Assembly (NCBI GenBank): GCA_021030915.1
Contig: JAGEMR010000052.1
Location: 62,001-126,000, forward strand
Source: Astrothelium macrocarpum
Taxonomy: Eukaryota > Ascomycota > Dothideomycetes > Trypetheliales > Trypetheliaceae
DNA length: 64,000 nt
Direction of reading: 5' to 3'
Part shown: piece by piece, positions 1 to 9,804 of the stretch
How positions within the stretch are numbered: the first letter of the stretch is position 1
How the letters are laid out: the number at the start of each line of letters is the position of its first letter
Made by a program: the position numbers and the translations under genes
Notes under the pieces: generated by a model
What the model was told of the DNA's origin: nothing
The model's input: only the letters and a program-made list of their open reading frames with translations
Database searches by the model: none

Positions 1-143
1 TCGCCCCTGCATATTCGGCAAGTGTCTATGTCTTCTGGTCCCTTTTCGTTCTTTTGGACATTCGTAGCAAAAGCAGGGTCGTTCATCACATCCTGTCCGC
101 CATCAATATTGGAACCCAGTTTGGGCTCAACCGGTGCAGCCAT
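1..143 (-). CDS. SSM4: Doa10/Ssm4-like RING-CH E3 ubiquitin ligase, N-terminus only (cut by window edge)
   Basis: The minus-strand ATG at 143-141 opens a frame that stays open to the window edge (47 codons). The visible protein has a short disordered leader and then DTCRICRG, the first cysteine pair of a RING-CH (RINGv) domain at residues 41-48. RING-CH at the extreme N-terminus is the arrangement of Doa10/Ssm4, the ER membrane E3 ligase that ubiquitinates misfolded and short-lived membrane and nuclear proteins. The remaining zinc ligands and membrane segments lie outside the window, so the name rests on one motif and its position. Other RING-CH (MARCH-like) proteins are possible. It is transcribed divergently from the KDEL repeat protein gene to its right. 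Confidence 0.7.
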   Translation of the reverse strand, partial: MAAPVEPKLGSNIDGGQDVMNDPAFATNVQKNEKGPEDIDTCRICRG

Positions 144-709
144 GGTCACAACCGGACGAGCTGTAGGGAAGTAGGCCAGAAAGTAACGTAAAGAGGGTTA
201 AGGAGGGAGCGTCGTAAGAGATGGTCAGCGTTCACGGGCCATTAAGAAGGTTCGCGACACTCGATGAGGTCGCTGAGGTGGGAGATGCGGCGATCACCAG
301 TGTCCGTGATGGATGCTTCAGAAGGAGAGTGATGGCCAAGCGTGCCAGGATACGGTGGTGAAAGGGCGAGACGGCAAGAACAACCAAAGCTGATTAAGGC
401 AGGATGTTCGTAAGCGAGGAGATGGAGTTGATTCAACACGTGTGAGACGTGCTGGTATAAGTGACCAAGACAAATTGCAGCTCTCTCTGCCTGAAGCATT
501 AAATTTGGATATCAACGCTGCGACTCATGTAAAGTAGGTTATTGTCCGATGACGTTGTGGCTCCTTGGCTGGATGCAGGTCTCATTAGCGCTCAACAATC
601 TTGTCTTGGTTCTTTGATCCTTCCGCTGTTTACCCTCCTATCTTCCTCCCTCCCCTCCCTCTCTCCTTTTACTTACTTATCCTCCTTCAATAGGAGGCTT
701 TCTCTAGGG
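144..709. promoter_or_regulatory. Divergent promoter between the Doa10-like gene and the KDEL repeat protein gene
   Basis: This 566-bp region separates two divergent start codons. The side next to the ATG at 710 is pyrimidine-rich on the plus strand (about 600-690, runs of CCTCC/TCTTCC), as is common just upstream of fungal start sites. I see no clear TATA box and no other gene. Confidence 0.45.
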
Positions 710-3700
710 ATGAAGGCCAACGGTCATCTTCCAAATGGATACGCTAAAACGAACAGGCCCGTCTCATCGTTAAGACCGAAGCCACAAAAAACTTATCTTG
801 GTCCTTTATTGAGCATAACAGTTCGCTTGTTTCTCTGGTATACCGCAATAACAGCCCTCTTCTTTTGCCCTCAAACGATCGATGAGATCACTGCCGACTC
901 TTCTCCAGTATGTAGACCATACATACAACTGAAGACGCAGGCGACCCCGTATATTCGGCCGTACTATGACGCTTATCTCGGTCCGCACGTGCAAAAGGCC
1001 CAACCCTACTATGACAACTTTCACAAGAATATCTATACCCCAGCTGCCACCTTTGCCAAGGAAAGTTATGTCACGCACGGCGCACCAAGGTTAGCACAGG
1101 CACAAGAGTATGGTCAAGAGCAATGGAAGAAGGCAGTACGTCCTCAGCTCGATGTCACTCGTCAGAAAGCTGTCAAACAGTATGAAGCAACCTTAAAACC
1201 TCATGTCGATAAAGCATGGTCGGCTGCTTCGCCGTACTATGATAATGCCAAGAATTCAGTGGAGGAAATCTACGAGACCACGTTTCTGCCGGCCTATTCT
1301 TGGAGCAGACCTTATGCTGAGACTGCCTACCAATATGGAAACAAATTCGCCGTCGAAGTTGGCATTCCACTTACCCAACAGCTTGGGCAAGCCATCTATA
1401 CTTTCCTCAGTCGCACTGTCTGGCCTCGTTTGACAATACTCTACGGAGAGAATGTGGAGCCCCAGCTTCTCAGGATAACCGAACGTTTAGGGAGGTACAA
1501 AGACTCGAAGAAGCTAGAGGCAGAGATAGAAGAGCTTGACATTTCATCTGACGCTTCTGCTGCAACTTCTATTCTGTCTACATTCTCATCCTCGGTGGCT
1601 ACAGCTCCTACTCAATCTACAGAAACCTTTAGCACACTTCCACCGTCCTCTTCCGTGTCTCCAAGCGCGGAATCTGAGCTCACTGAAGAACAAGTCCGTG
1701 AAAAGATTGAGAGCGATCTACAGAGATGGCAGGAGAAGTTTTCAAAAGCAGCCAAAAAGGGAACAGATGATCTACGTGAGCGCATTCAAGAGATATCCGA
1801 AAAGCAGAAGGATGTACAAGCTCGAGGCGTTGGTGCCGCCCTTATTATTGAACTGGAAGAAACCGTTGCAAGTGCAACCAAAACCCTGAAGGAAACTGTT
1901 CAAAATATTGTTGCTGGTATGCCCGAGGATGAAACAGACAACGACGTGTCAAAAGCCAATCAATTGCTGGTTGATGCAATCATTGCCGCAGGAAAACCAA
2001 TCAAGAAGAAGGCGGAAGACATTCGCAAATGGAAGCAAAAATACGACAAGGAGACAATTTCCCTTTCAGAAGCAGCGTCAAACTCGACCATGGAAGTCAT
2101 TGATAGGATTAGAGATCTCGGCTTACAAGAGATTGGACAAAGATGGGCCTGGATGGACGGAGTTACCTATCAGGATTGGTCGAGGTACCACTCCCTGAGT
2201 CAGACATTTGATGAATGGCGAACCGAAATATCCACCATGACCAGCAAACATGAAGGTCTTTCACAGGCTCTTGAGGAGGGTGCTGAAGTAGAGGCTCGAG
2301 CAATGGGCATTACCGAGGACGCTGCCAATGAGCTGGTTCGACTCAAGGGTGTTGCTGCAAGGAAACTCCGGATCAAAGATTCTTCTGATGACTTTAGCGA
2401 TCACCTTGCAGCCGAAGCCATTGCGCAGGCATCGCAGGCTGTAAAAGAAAAAGTTAAAGACGCAAGCGCTGCCGTCCTAGGCGAGTCTCAGGAGACTGAA
2501 CAACCTTTAGCATCATCAGCTTCAGAAGCAGCTGAAGCAGTAGAAACCAGCCTATCGAATTCTCTGCTGAGTGCTTCGGATTCCCTATCAAGCCTTTCGT
2601 CAGAAATCGAAACGCCAATCTTGTCCACTGCATCATCTCAAATCGATGACACAGAATCCAGTCTGTCTAGCACCGCAACTGAAGCTTCTAAGTCTGCTTA
2701 TGATGTCGCTGAAGAGAATGCGGAATCTCTTGCCACATCTATATCGTCAACTGCTAGCGAGGGCGAGCCAAGCATTTCAGCAAGTCTGTCAAAAGTCTCG
2801 GAAGCTGTTCCCGAGTCATTGTCAAGCGTCACAGCGGACGCTTCTTCTAAATTCCAGGAGGCTATTGGGGCATCAAAGAAGCAGCCTGCTCAAGAAGGCA
2901 TTACTTCCTCATCAAAAGTCCAAGACTTACCTCCCAATTGGGACAAGATGGGTCCAGCAGTCCGAAGCAAGTGGGAGTCTGTAAAAAGTAAAGGAGAGTC
3001 AATGCGGCAGAGTAAGGCATCCGTGGAAGAAGCTGCTGACGTCTCCGAGGCTGACGAAGACGCGGTGTCCGCTACATTCCTAACTTCACAGTTTGCTGAA
3101 TCTCTTGACATGGAGCCATCTGAAGGAGCCCAAAAGGTTTTTGGAGGTGCCATGGCCCAAGCAGTAGTTGGCGACGGACAGCCGATCCTTGACGACATTA
3201 TTGACGAAGGTGCTGCTTACTCTGAACAGCTACAAAGCATTCTCTCAGGCGTCGGTGATCACGCCACTGATTTAACAAAAGCAATCAGCGAAGCCATGCT
3301 AGGCGCGACTGCCACTCAAGGTACGGTCGAGTCTGTTACCTCCTTGGCAAGTGAGCAGTACGCCAAAGCTCTCTCGGCCGCCTCGAGTGCTTTTTATGGG
3401 CCAGAAAAGGGTACTATCGAGGAGCTTGGGTCAGCAGCTTCGGATCGATACTCGCAAGCAGTCTCTGCTGCATCAGCAGTCATATATGGAACGCCAACAC
3501 CCATTACCGAGTCTATAGCTAGTCAAGTGAGCAGCGTTCTCTATGGAACAAGCCAAGGGCCTTTGGAATCCATTTCATCAATCGCTTCTTCTCGTCTTGC
3601 GGAAGGTCTCAGCGCTGCTTCAGCCCAATACTCCAGCGCTATCGGCGCAACACCAACTTCTACCCCTCAACAATACCTTGATGCCGCAAAGCAGCAATAC

Positions 3701-4837
3701 TACCAAGGCATCGGTCTCGCCCACGAACGATACTCCGAATTCCTATCAGCCGCAGAGAGCCAGTATTCCGCCGCCGTGGATGCCGCGGCCAGCAGCCGCT
3801 CAGCACTCGGCTCCGCAGTCGAAAGCCAATACAGCGCAGCCATGAGCGTCGCCTCCGACATGTCTTCCAGCGCCAGCTCCGCCGTCTACGGCTCGTCCAC
3901 CGGCGCCGCCGAATCCCTCGGCTCCGCAGCCAGCTCGTCCATCCTCAGCGCGGCCGCGGACGCCTCCTCCAGCGCAAGTTCGCTCATCCACGGCACGACC
4001 CCCGGCGTCGCCGAGTCGCTGTCGTCGCAAGCCTCGCACAACTGGGAGAGCCTCATCGCCGCCGCGTCCGCGGCCGTCTACGGCCAGCCCACCCCCTGGT
4101 CCGCATCCGCGCTGTCCCAGGGCTCCGCGTACGCCGCGCAAGCTACCGCCGCCGCGGCCGCGCAGTATGCGTCGGTTCAGGCTATCGTCAGCGAGCTCGT
4201 CGTCGGCCGCGAGCCCGACTTCACCGAGTCCGTCATGTCGCGCCTGCACTCGGCGTACTCGACCGGCGCGCCGCAGGTGGTGTCCAGCGTGTCTGCGTTC
4301 GTCGAGGACAGCTATGCGTCGGCGAGCTCCGCGCTGTCCGCTGCGTTCACTGCGCCCCCTGCTGTCGAGGAGATCTTGGCGTCCGCGTCGGCGCAGCTTT
4401 CGGGCGCGTTTGATGCCGCGTCGGCGCAGCTCTATGGCACGCAGCAGGGCACGTTTGAGAGCGTTGCGAGTGTCGCGTCGAGTGTGGCTGCGGAGGCGGC
4501 GTCGAGTGCGAGTGAGGCGGTGTATGGCACGCAGAAGGGATATGCGGAGTTGGCGCAGGAGAGCATGGCGAGTATTGCGGAGCAGGCGCAAAAGTCCATT
4601 TCAGAGGCGATTTATGGGACGAGTACGGGGGCGATGGAGAGCGCGACGAGTGCTGTGGCGGAGGCATATGCGAGTGCGATGAGCAGTGCGTCGGTGAGAT
4701 TGGGAGAGGTGGTGGAGGGAGCGAGGAAGAGGGCAGGGGAACTGGGTGGGAGCGTGCAGGGTGTGGTGGAGGATATGGCGAGTAGTGTGAGTGAGGCGGC
4801 GAGCGCGGTGACGGGGAGGGTAAAGGATGAGTTGTGA
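710..4837 (+). CDS. Large Ala/Ser-rich repeat protein with N-terminal hydrophobic segment and C-terminal KDEL
   Basis: A single exon encodes 1375 residues. The frame is open from 542, but the first in-frame ATG is at 710. A hydrophobic stretch near residues 30-55 (ITVRLFLWYTAITALFF) could be a signal peptide or signal anchor. Tyr-rich helical repeats (PYYDxY-like) follow to about residue 250, then a charged coiled-coil-like part, and from about residue 860 many degenerate units of about 35 residues built on YGTxxGxxES and SAAS. The last four residues are KDEL, the luminal ER-retrieval signal, which fits the hydrophobic N-terminus. Similar fungal proteins are often labelled transcription factor hoxa13; I see no homeodomain and consider that label misleading. 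Function is unknown; an ER-luminal structural or lipid-interacting role is only inference. The last kilobase is GC-rich and carries long false open frames on the other strand. Confidence 0.9.
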   Translation: MKANGHLPNGYAKTNRPVSSLRPKPQKTYLGPLLSITVRLFLWYTAITALFFCPQTIDEITADSSPVCRPYIQLKTQATPYIRPYYDAYLGPHVQKAQPYYDNFHKNIYTPAATFAKESYVTHGAPRLAQAQEYGQEQWKKAVRPQLDVTRQKAVKQYEATLKPHVDKAWSAASPYYDNAKNSVEEIYETTFLPAYSWSRPYAETAYQYGNKFAVEVGIPLTQQLGQAIYTFLSRTVWPRLTILYGENVEPQLLRITERLGRYKDSKKLEAEIEELDISSDASAATSILSTFSSSVATAPTQSTETFSTLPPSSSVSPSAESELTEEQVREKIESDLQRWQEKFSKAAKKGTDDLRERIQEISEKQKDVQARGVGAALIIELEETVASATKTLKETVQNIVAGMPEDETDNDVSKANQLLVDAIIAAGKPIKKKAEDIRKWKQKYDKETISLSEAASNSTMEVIDRIRDLGLQEIGQRWAWMDGVTYQDWSRYHSLSQTFDEWRTEISTMTSKHEGLSQALEEGAEVEARAMGITEDAANELVRLKGVAARKLRIKDSSDDFSDHLAAEAIAQASQAVKEKVKDASAAVLGESQETEQPLASSASEAAEAVETSLSNSLLSASDSLSSLSSEIETPILSTASSQIDDTESSLSSTATEASKSAYDVAEENAESLATSISSTASEGEPSISASLSKVSEAVPESLSSVTADASSKFQEAIGASKKQPAQEGITSSSKVQDLPPNWDKMGPAVRSKWESVKSKGESMRQSKASVEEAADVSEADEDAVSATFLTSQFAESLDMEPSEGAQKVFGGAMAQAVVGDGQPILDDIIDEGAAYSEQLQSILSGVGDHATDLTKAISEAMLGATATQGTVESVTSLASEQYAKALSAASSAFYGPEKGTIEELGSAASDRYSQAVSAASAVIYGTPTPITESIASQVSSVLYGTSQGPLESISSIASSRLAEGLSAASAQYSSAIGATPTSTPQQYLDAAKQQYYQGIGLAHERYSEFLSAAESQYSAAVDAAASSRSALGSAVESQYSAAMSVASDMSSSASSAVYGSSTGAAESLGSAASSSILSAAADASSSASSLIHGTTPGVAESLSSQASHNWESLIAAASAAVYGQPTPWSASALSQGSAYAAQATAAAAAQYASVQAIVSELVVGREPDFTESVMSRLHSAYSTGAPQVVSSVSAFVEDSYASASSALSAAFTAPPAVEEILASASAQLSGAFDAASAQLYGTQQGTFESVASVASSVAAEAASSASEAVYGTQKGYAELAQESMASIAEQAQKSISEAIYGTSTGAMESATSAVAEAYASAMSSASVRLGEVVEGARKRAGELGGSVQGVVEDMASSVSEAASAVTGRVKDEL

Positions 4838-5543
4838 TGCGAATAAATATGGGAGAGGGCAGGTTGCTTAAGTTCGTTCGGATCGGACGCGTGCAATATT
4901 TTCATGAAAGGTATCAATGGTGGCCGTGGGGATTTGTGTGGGTTACAACTTGTCTGTGCCATACCCTTTCCTTTTACCTTTTCGCAGTGGTTTCTGGTTT
5001 GCTTCGTGTTGCTGGATTCCCCCAGGCGCATTTTTTTACGTAGATATAATGAGGTCTCAGAATATCTGCCCTACGTACATACGAGGAAGCATAATCAATT
5101 TTCGTTTTCAAATAACAAGTCTGCACACGCGTGACAGTTGTATTGCTATCCCAAGACATTTTATTGGTTTGTATAGTCGATACCGGTTGGTATCGTCAAG
5201 ATCATGAGGCATCGAGAGCATGACGTAAGGCAGACAAGCACCGCAAAATATCATTTTGAATAGGACAAAGAGGATTTAAGAGAAGTAACATGATTCCATT
5301 ACACCGTGATCTAAGCTATGAGCTAAAGCTAATTGAAGATGTGTTTAGGTCCACTTAGCCACCCCCAAACCCCCGCCCGTGAAGCAAACCCGAAAGAAAT
5401 GCCAAGATCTCGTCTGTCAAACCAATGCAGCGTTCATGGTACCACCAATTTGAGTAGCTGCTAGTAAAGAAAGGCATTTGTAGACGAAAGCACCACAGAA
5501 ATCAGACATGCATGAGTAGAAGGACAGCAGCGAGGTCTGACAC
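4838..5543. other. Intergenic region, convergent 3' ends
   Basis: This 706-bp region lies between the 3' ends of the repeat protein gene and histone H4. It presumably holds both 3' UTRs. I see no convincing gene or RNA. Confidence 0.5.
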
Positions 5544-6150
<607 letters not shown>

Positions 6151-7769
6151 CTTGATTTATTTCTTGATGATAGAGTTGATGAGTTTGAAGTGCAAGAAAG
6201 TCGAAAATCGACTTTTGGTGATGATATTGATGGGTTGTTGATGAGTTGTTGATGGAAAAGGCTTGAAAGCTGATGATTTGCAGCGGTGGTGGAGAAGAAA
6301 AGAGGAAGAACAACACCAGAAGTGGGGAGTAGCTGCGTTATAAGGGAAATGGGAGAATGGGCAAGAGCACGGGTGATGCGGCGAATTTACGCGCTAGGCA
6401 CCGAAAGAAAACAGCAAGCAGACCCAGCTGCTGCCCTCACCAAAAAACCAAGCGAAAGAATCGCAGTTATGACCGCTCCAATTCCAAGCGCCGTAAGAGA
6501 AAGGGGACTCTGCCTGACCGATGGGTCCGTGCCCTCCACATCAGCAAACTGGAACGTTGAAGACCAGAGTAATGCCGATGTTCTGCCGACCAACTCCAAA
6601 ACACGCTACAAACTTAGAAGACACCGCGTCTATAATCAAGCCTTGAACCTGGAATAGTTTTGCTTTATACTCATTCCGCTATCTAATATGATTGTACGAC
6701 TTCGATCTCAGTCTTTGCTCTCGATTTGAATTCAACTAAGGTACTACTCGACTGCCATTGTAATGACTAACAGGTTCGATGATGATCCTCTCTATACCAA
6801 GGTGCGATATATGCGATATCAACAAAAGACGCTATCACAGCTTATATGGCTGGAAATTGATCTATACCAATAAGGTTTCCAGACGTGTTTCTCCGTTCGC
6901 ATTTGGAGGCCTTGAAAAGCAGACAGATTACTACATAAAACCCCACGAACATTGGGGACATGTGATTTGCACCTAACAGGGTCCGAACTTGGCTCTTCAT
7001 GCACCTTGGATCGCAACAAGAGCCTCCCAATGCAAACCCTCTTTCAACCTTCTCCTCTTTACGATCCTATCGGTCCGATTCCTTTACACCACACTCCTAC
7101 ACGTATTAGACCTCGCCCATCAAACCTCATCACTTTGATGTTACAAGAAACTCCACGCCACCTATCACCATACTTTTCCCAACCTTCCGGCTCAACCCCA
7201 CTCTTACAGAGATCACAGTTCCAAATCCTCTCCTTGGAAAATAGAGCCTCTGCAATCGGAGGCTGAGGGCTATGTCCCCTTACTCTACGAAGTCTAAACA
7301 GGTAGCAAAACAATGCAGTCACAAAAAATGCGAAGTCATAAGAGGGCAACCGATAGACTTGTCAACGTCTGCATACGAGAGGCCGGATTTCTAGATATCT
7401 GCTCCAAGCTGCGGCCCATCTCTAAGCTTAGCGCGATGTCTACGTCGATAGTGGTGTTTGGCCTAACGATATCGGTCGAAAAGCTCTGTTGCTGTGCTGA
7501 GCCAAAAATAAACTATGCTCTCTATAGCGTCAGTGAGACAGTTGAGCAAGCCTGCCGCGACGTGGAATTTCCCCAATTCTCTCCTAACTTGGCCACGGTA
7601 GAGTCCAGCCACCATCTGAGACGAGACCGCAGACTTGGCCGACGCAGACTTGGAAATTGCCATTATAGTCCTTTGGTGGACTATCCTAGTGCCGTCATTA
7701 GTCATTTTGCAGCCGGCATGACTATCTTCGGCAGACTAAAGTCTTTCCAAGAAGACAATAACAGCGTCT
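6151..7769. other. Intergenic region with unassigned short open frames
   Basis: The region upstream of histone H4 and downstream of the HET gene has several open frames of 60-156 codons on both strands (for example 7313-7783 plus and 7059-7349 minus). None shows a recognisable domain. The minus frame at 7059-7349 contains a CDLC pair but starts with TTG, not ATG. I cannot support a gene here. Confidence 0.4.
6337..6344 (-). promoter_or_regulatory. Possible TATA box of histone H4
   Basis: The minus strand reads CTTATAAC about 190 bp upstream of the H4 start codon. It is the only TATA-like octamer I noticed there. Distance and match are plausible but not decisive. Confidence 0.3.
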
Positions 7770-9804
7770 TTAGACAAGCTTAATATCCTGTTCCTCCAAG
7801 CCCAACGCCTCGATTTCTCCAGTCATCATTCCGTGGACGTAGGCTTGCCCGAGTACTCCATATACTCGACCTTCTCCGCCCTTCTCTTGACGCAAAATGT
7901 GTGCTGTACATGCATAATTCATGATACATACCATGTCCGCTTCTTGAACCGTCTCAGGCCCGAACCCAAGCCTGCCCTGTAAAGTGGTGAAAAGGCGCCT
8001 GCGGTCCAGGCAAGTCTCGATGGCTACTAGAAATTGCGCGCAAGGCGTGCCTTCACCTATAAGTTGTAAAGTTTCCCTGTCTTCCTCATCCAATTCTGGG
8101 TCATCAGCAGGCCCAAATGCACATTCGTTGATGAGTCTACGCATAAATTAGTGTCTCTTCTCCCAGCTTGCGAGCGCTACAAGGATTCGTCACCCACTCT
8201 TTATTATCCAAATTCACGTCGAGTTTCTCCATTAATTTTGCCCACCGATCTAGACCTCGCCGGAATTCATAAAACATCTCGCACGTGACGGTAAAGTCAG
8301 TCCTTTCCGTGAGATTACCAACAAGCACACGCCAGTAGTCGTCCAAAGTCACTTTCATCGGAACTTTGTCCTCGCCATCATCCTTTGGGGAGGGTGTTGT
8401 TGGATCTTTTGCCGGCAGTGGAACACCCAAAATAGCCTTGGCTATAGCTCTCTCCCAGGTACGAACATCAAGAAATGCATCGCTGCTCTCCCCTGTAGAC
8501 GCGAAACCAGCACGAAACTTCGAAGCATGCGGAAACTCGGGATACACTCGATCTATAGTGTCAAATATCTTACCGCGAACTGTCAGCTCGTAGAGATTAC
8601 TACTTTGTGAAGCAAAGCTAGTACCTCTACTAGCATAATAAGGGATGTGACCTTTGTAACTATCGGAGGACAAAGGACTGTCAAGGGAGATTACGTGCGG
8701 AACATCTAAATTGCTCAAGGCGTGGAAATCGGGACACCAGCTCGGCAACCCTGGCGATTTCATTGGAGCTGTAGCCAAGTGAAGCAACCTCCACCAATTG
8801 GATTTACTCGGCCCAACGCTACAAAGGAGGAAGTGACTGAGCCTGGTGTAGAGATCGAGCAGGGACGGTTTGTCGTCAAGTTCAATCTGCCCTATCTGGT
8901 CATCCGTTACGAATCCAAGAACGCCAAGGACCCGATCATAGGGATCAGAACACTGATGGCTCTCAAGAGTGAGCAGTAGGGTGCGCAGGAGATGATTTTG
9001 CCATGGTACTTGTGACGTGTGATCTTGCACCACCTCGCGGATGAGAAACACGTTGTGGTTGTTAATATCACCTCGACGTGGTCTCCGACCATCCACATCA
9101 CGTAGATAAGAACGGAGATTCGTGCCAAGGTCAATGGCTTCCCCGAGAATGTTCCAGTCGATCTCATTGCTTCCATAGAGCACCCTGACGTGTTTAGCCA
9201 GTGCAGCCTCTTGCACAATCCATAGGCGAAAGAACCACGGGTTAAAGATGAGCTGGTATACCGCCAGCCATACCGGGGAGGACAGGCTTGGCAGGCCCTT
9301 GGACTCTGGCGTAGCATATGGAGGTTCGCTTTGGCCCTTCACTTCCTTCCCGACCTGCGCAATGCGAGGCAAGAGTGCGATAGCCTCTTTGCTATTCTCG
9401 GAACCACATCCTAACCAAACCCAGACTTGGTTCGCTCGGCTATAGATGCTATGCATCATGCAGACTTGAGCGAGCTTCTCGACGTTGTCGGATTGGTTGA
9501 TACAAAGAGCATCCACCCATATTGGCAGCGATGATTGCCGTCTTGCTAGATATGGCAAGGCTTCCTTCAAGTTACGATGGATTTGAAGCTCCTGGTCATT
9601 GCATATGAAAGCAAAAGTTTGAGATAGGTCACCCCATGTATAAGATAGGGCGTCGAACGTGATTTGAGTTCCAGATTTTTGCGTATGAAGGTTTGTTGTT
9701 CTTAGACACCATACAGTCTCATCAGCTACAGTAGACATGTGGAGTAATCGGATTTCTCCTAGTCTCAAAGGACTATACGCGAATGGCTTACGACTTCGGG
9801 ACAT
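7770..9804 (-). CDS. HET-domain (heterokaryon incompatibility) protein with a frame break
   Basis: The main frame runs from the ATG at 9804 to a TAG at 8139-8137 (555 residues). A second frame, 8144-7770, carries the expected C-terminal part. The HET domain is clear at about residues 45-210: ALSYTWGD, then WVDALCINQSDN, then IYSRANQVWVWLG. The C-terminal part has the usual RRLFTT...GRLGFGPE and YVHGMMTGE motifs. HET proteins trigger cell death when genetically different hyphae fuse. The two frames overlap in ATGCGTAG. I tested nearby GT...AG pairs and found none that joins the frames without a stop, so this is either a frameshift (pseudogene or sequence error) or an intron I could not place. 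The neighbours give no functional link. Confidence 0.82.

Noticed and set aside
3800..4591. 263-codon minus-strand frame with Arg-rich translation
   Set aside because: It lies antisense to the GC-rich Ala/Ser repeats of the KDEL protein; the Arg/Gly bias is what the complement of GCG/TCG codons gives.
7059..7349. 96-codon minus-strand frame with CDLC
   Set aside because: It has no ATG start, only one Cys pair, and the complementary strand is also open; coding status cannot be decided.
8139..8195. 57-bp GTGACG...GCGTAG intron in the HET gene with a good CTAAT branch site
   Set aside because: Its length is a multiple of three, so it leaves the wrong frame and runs into a stop within a few codons.
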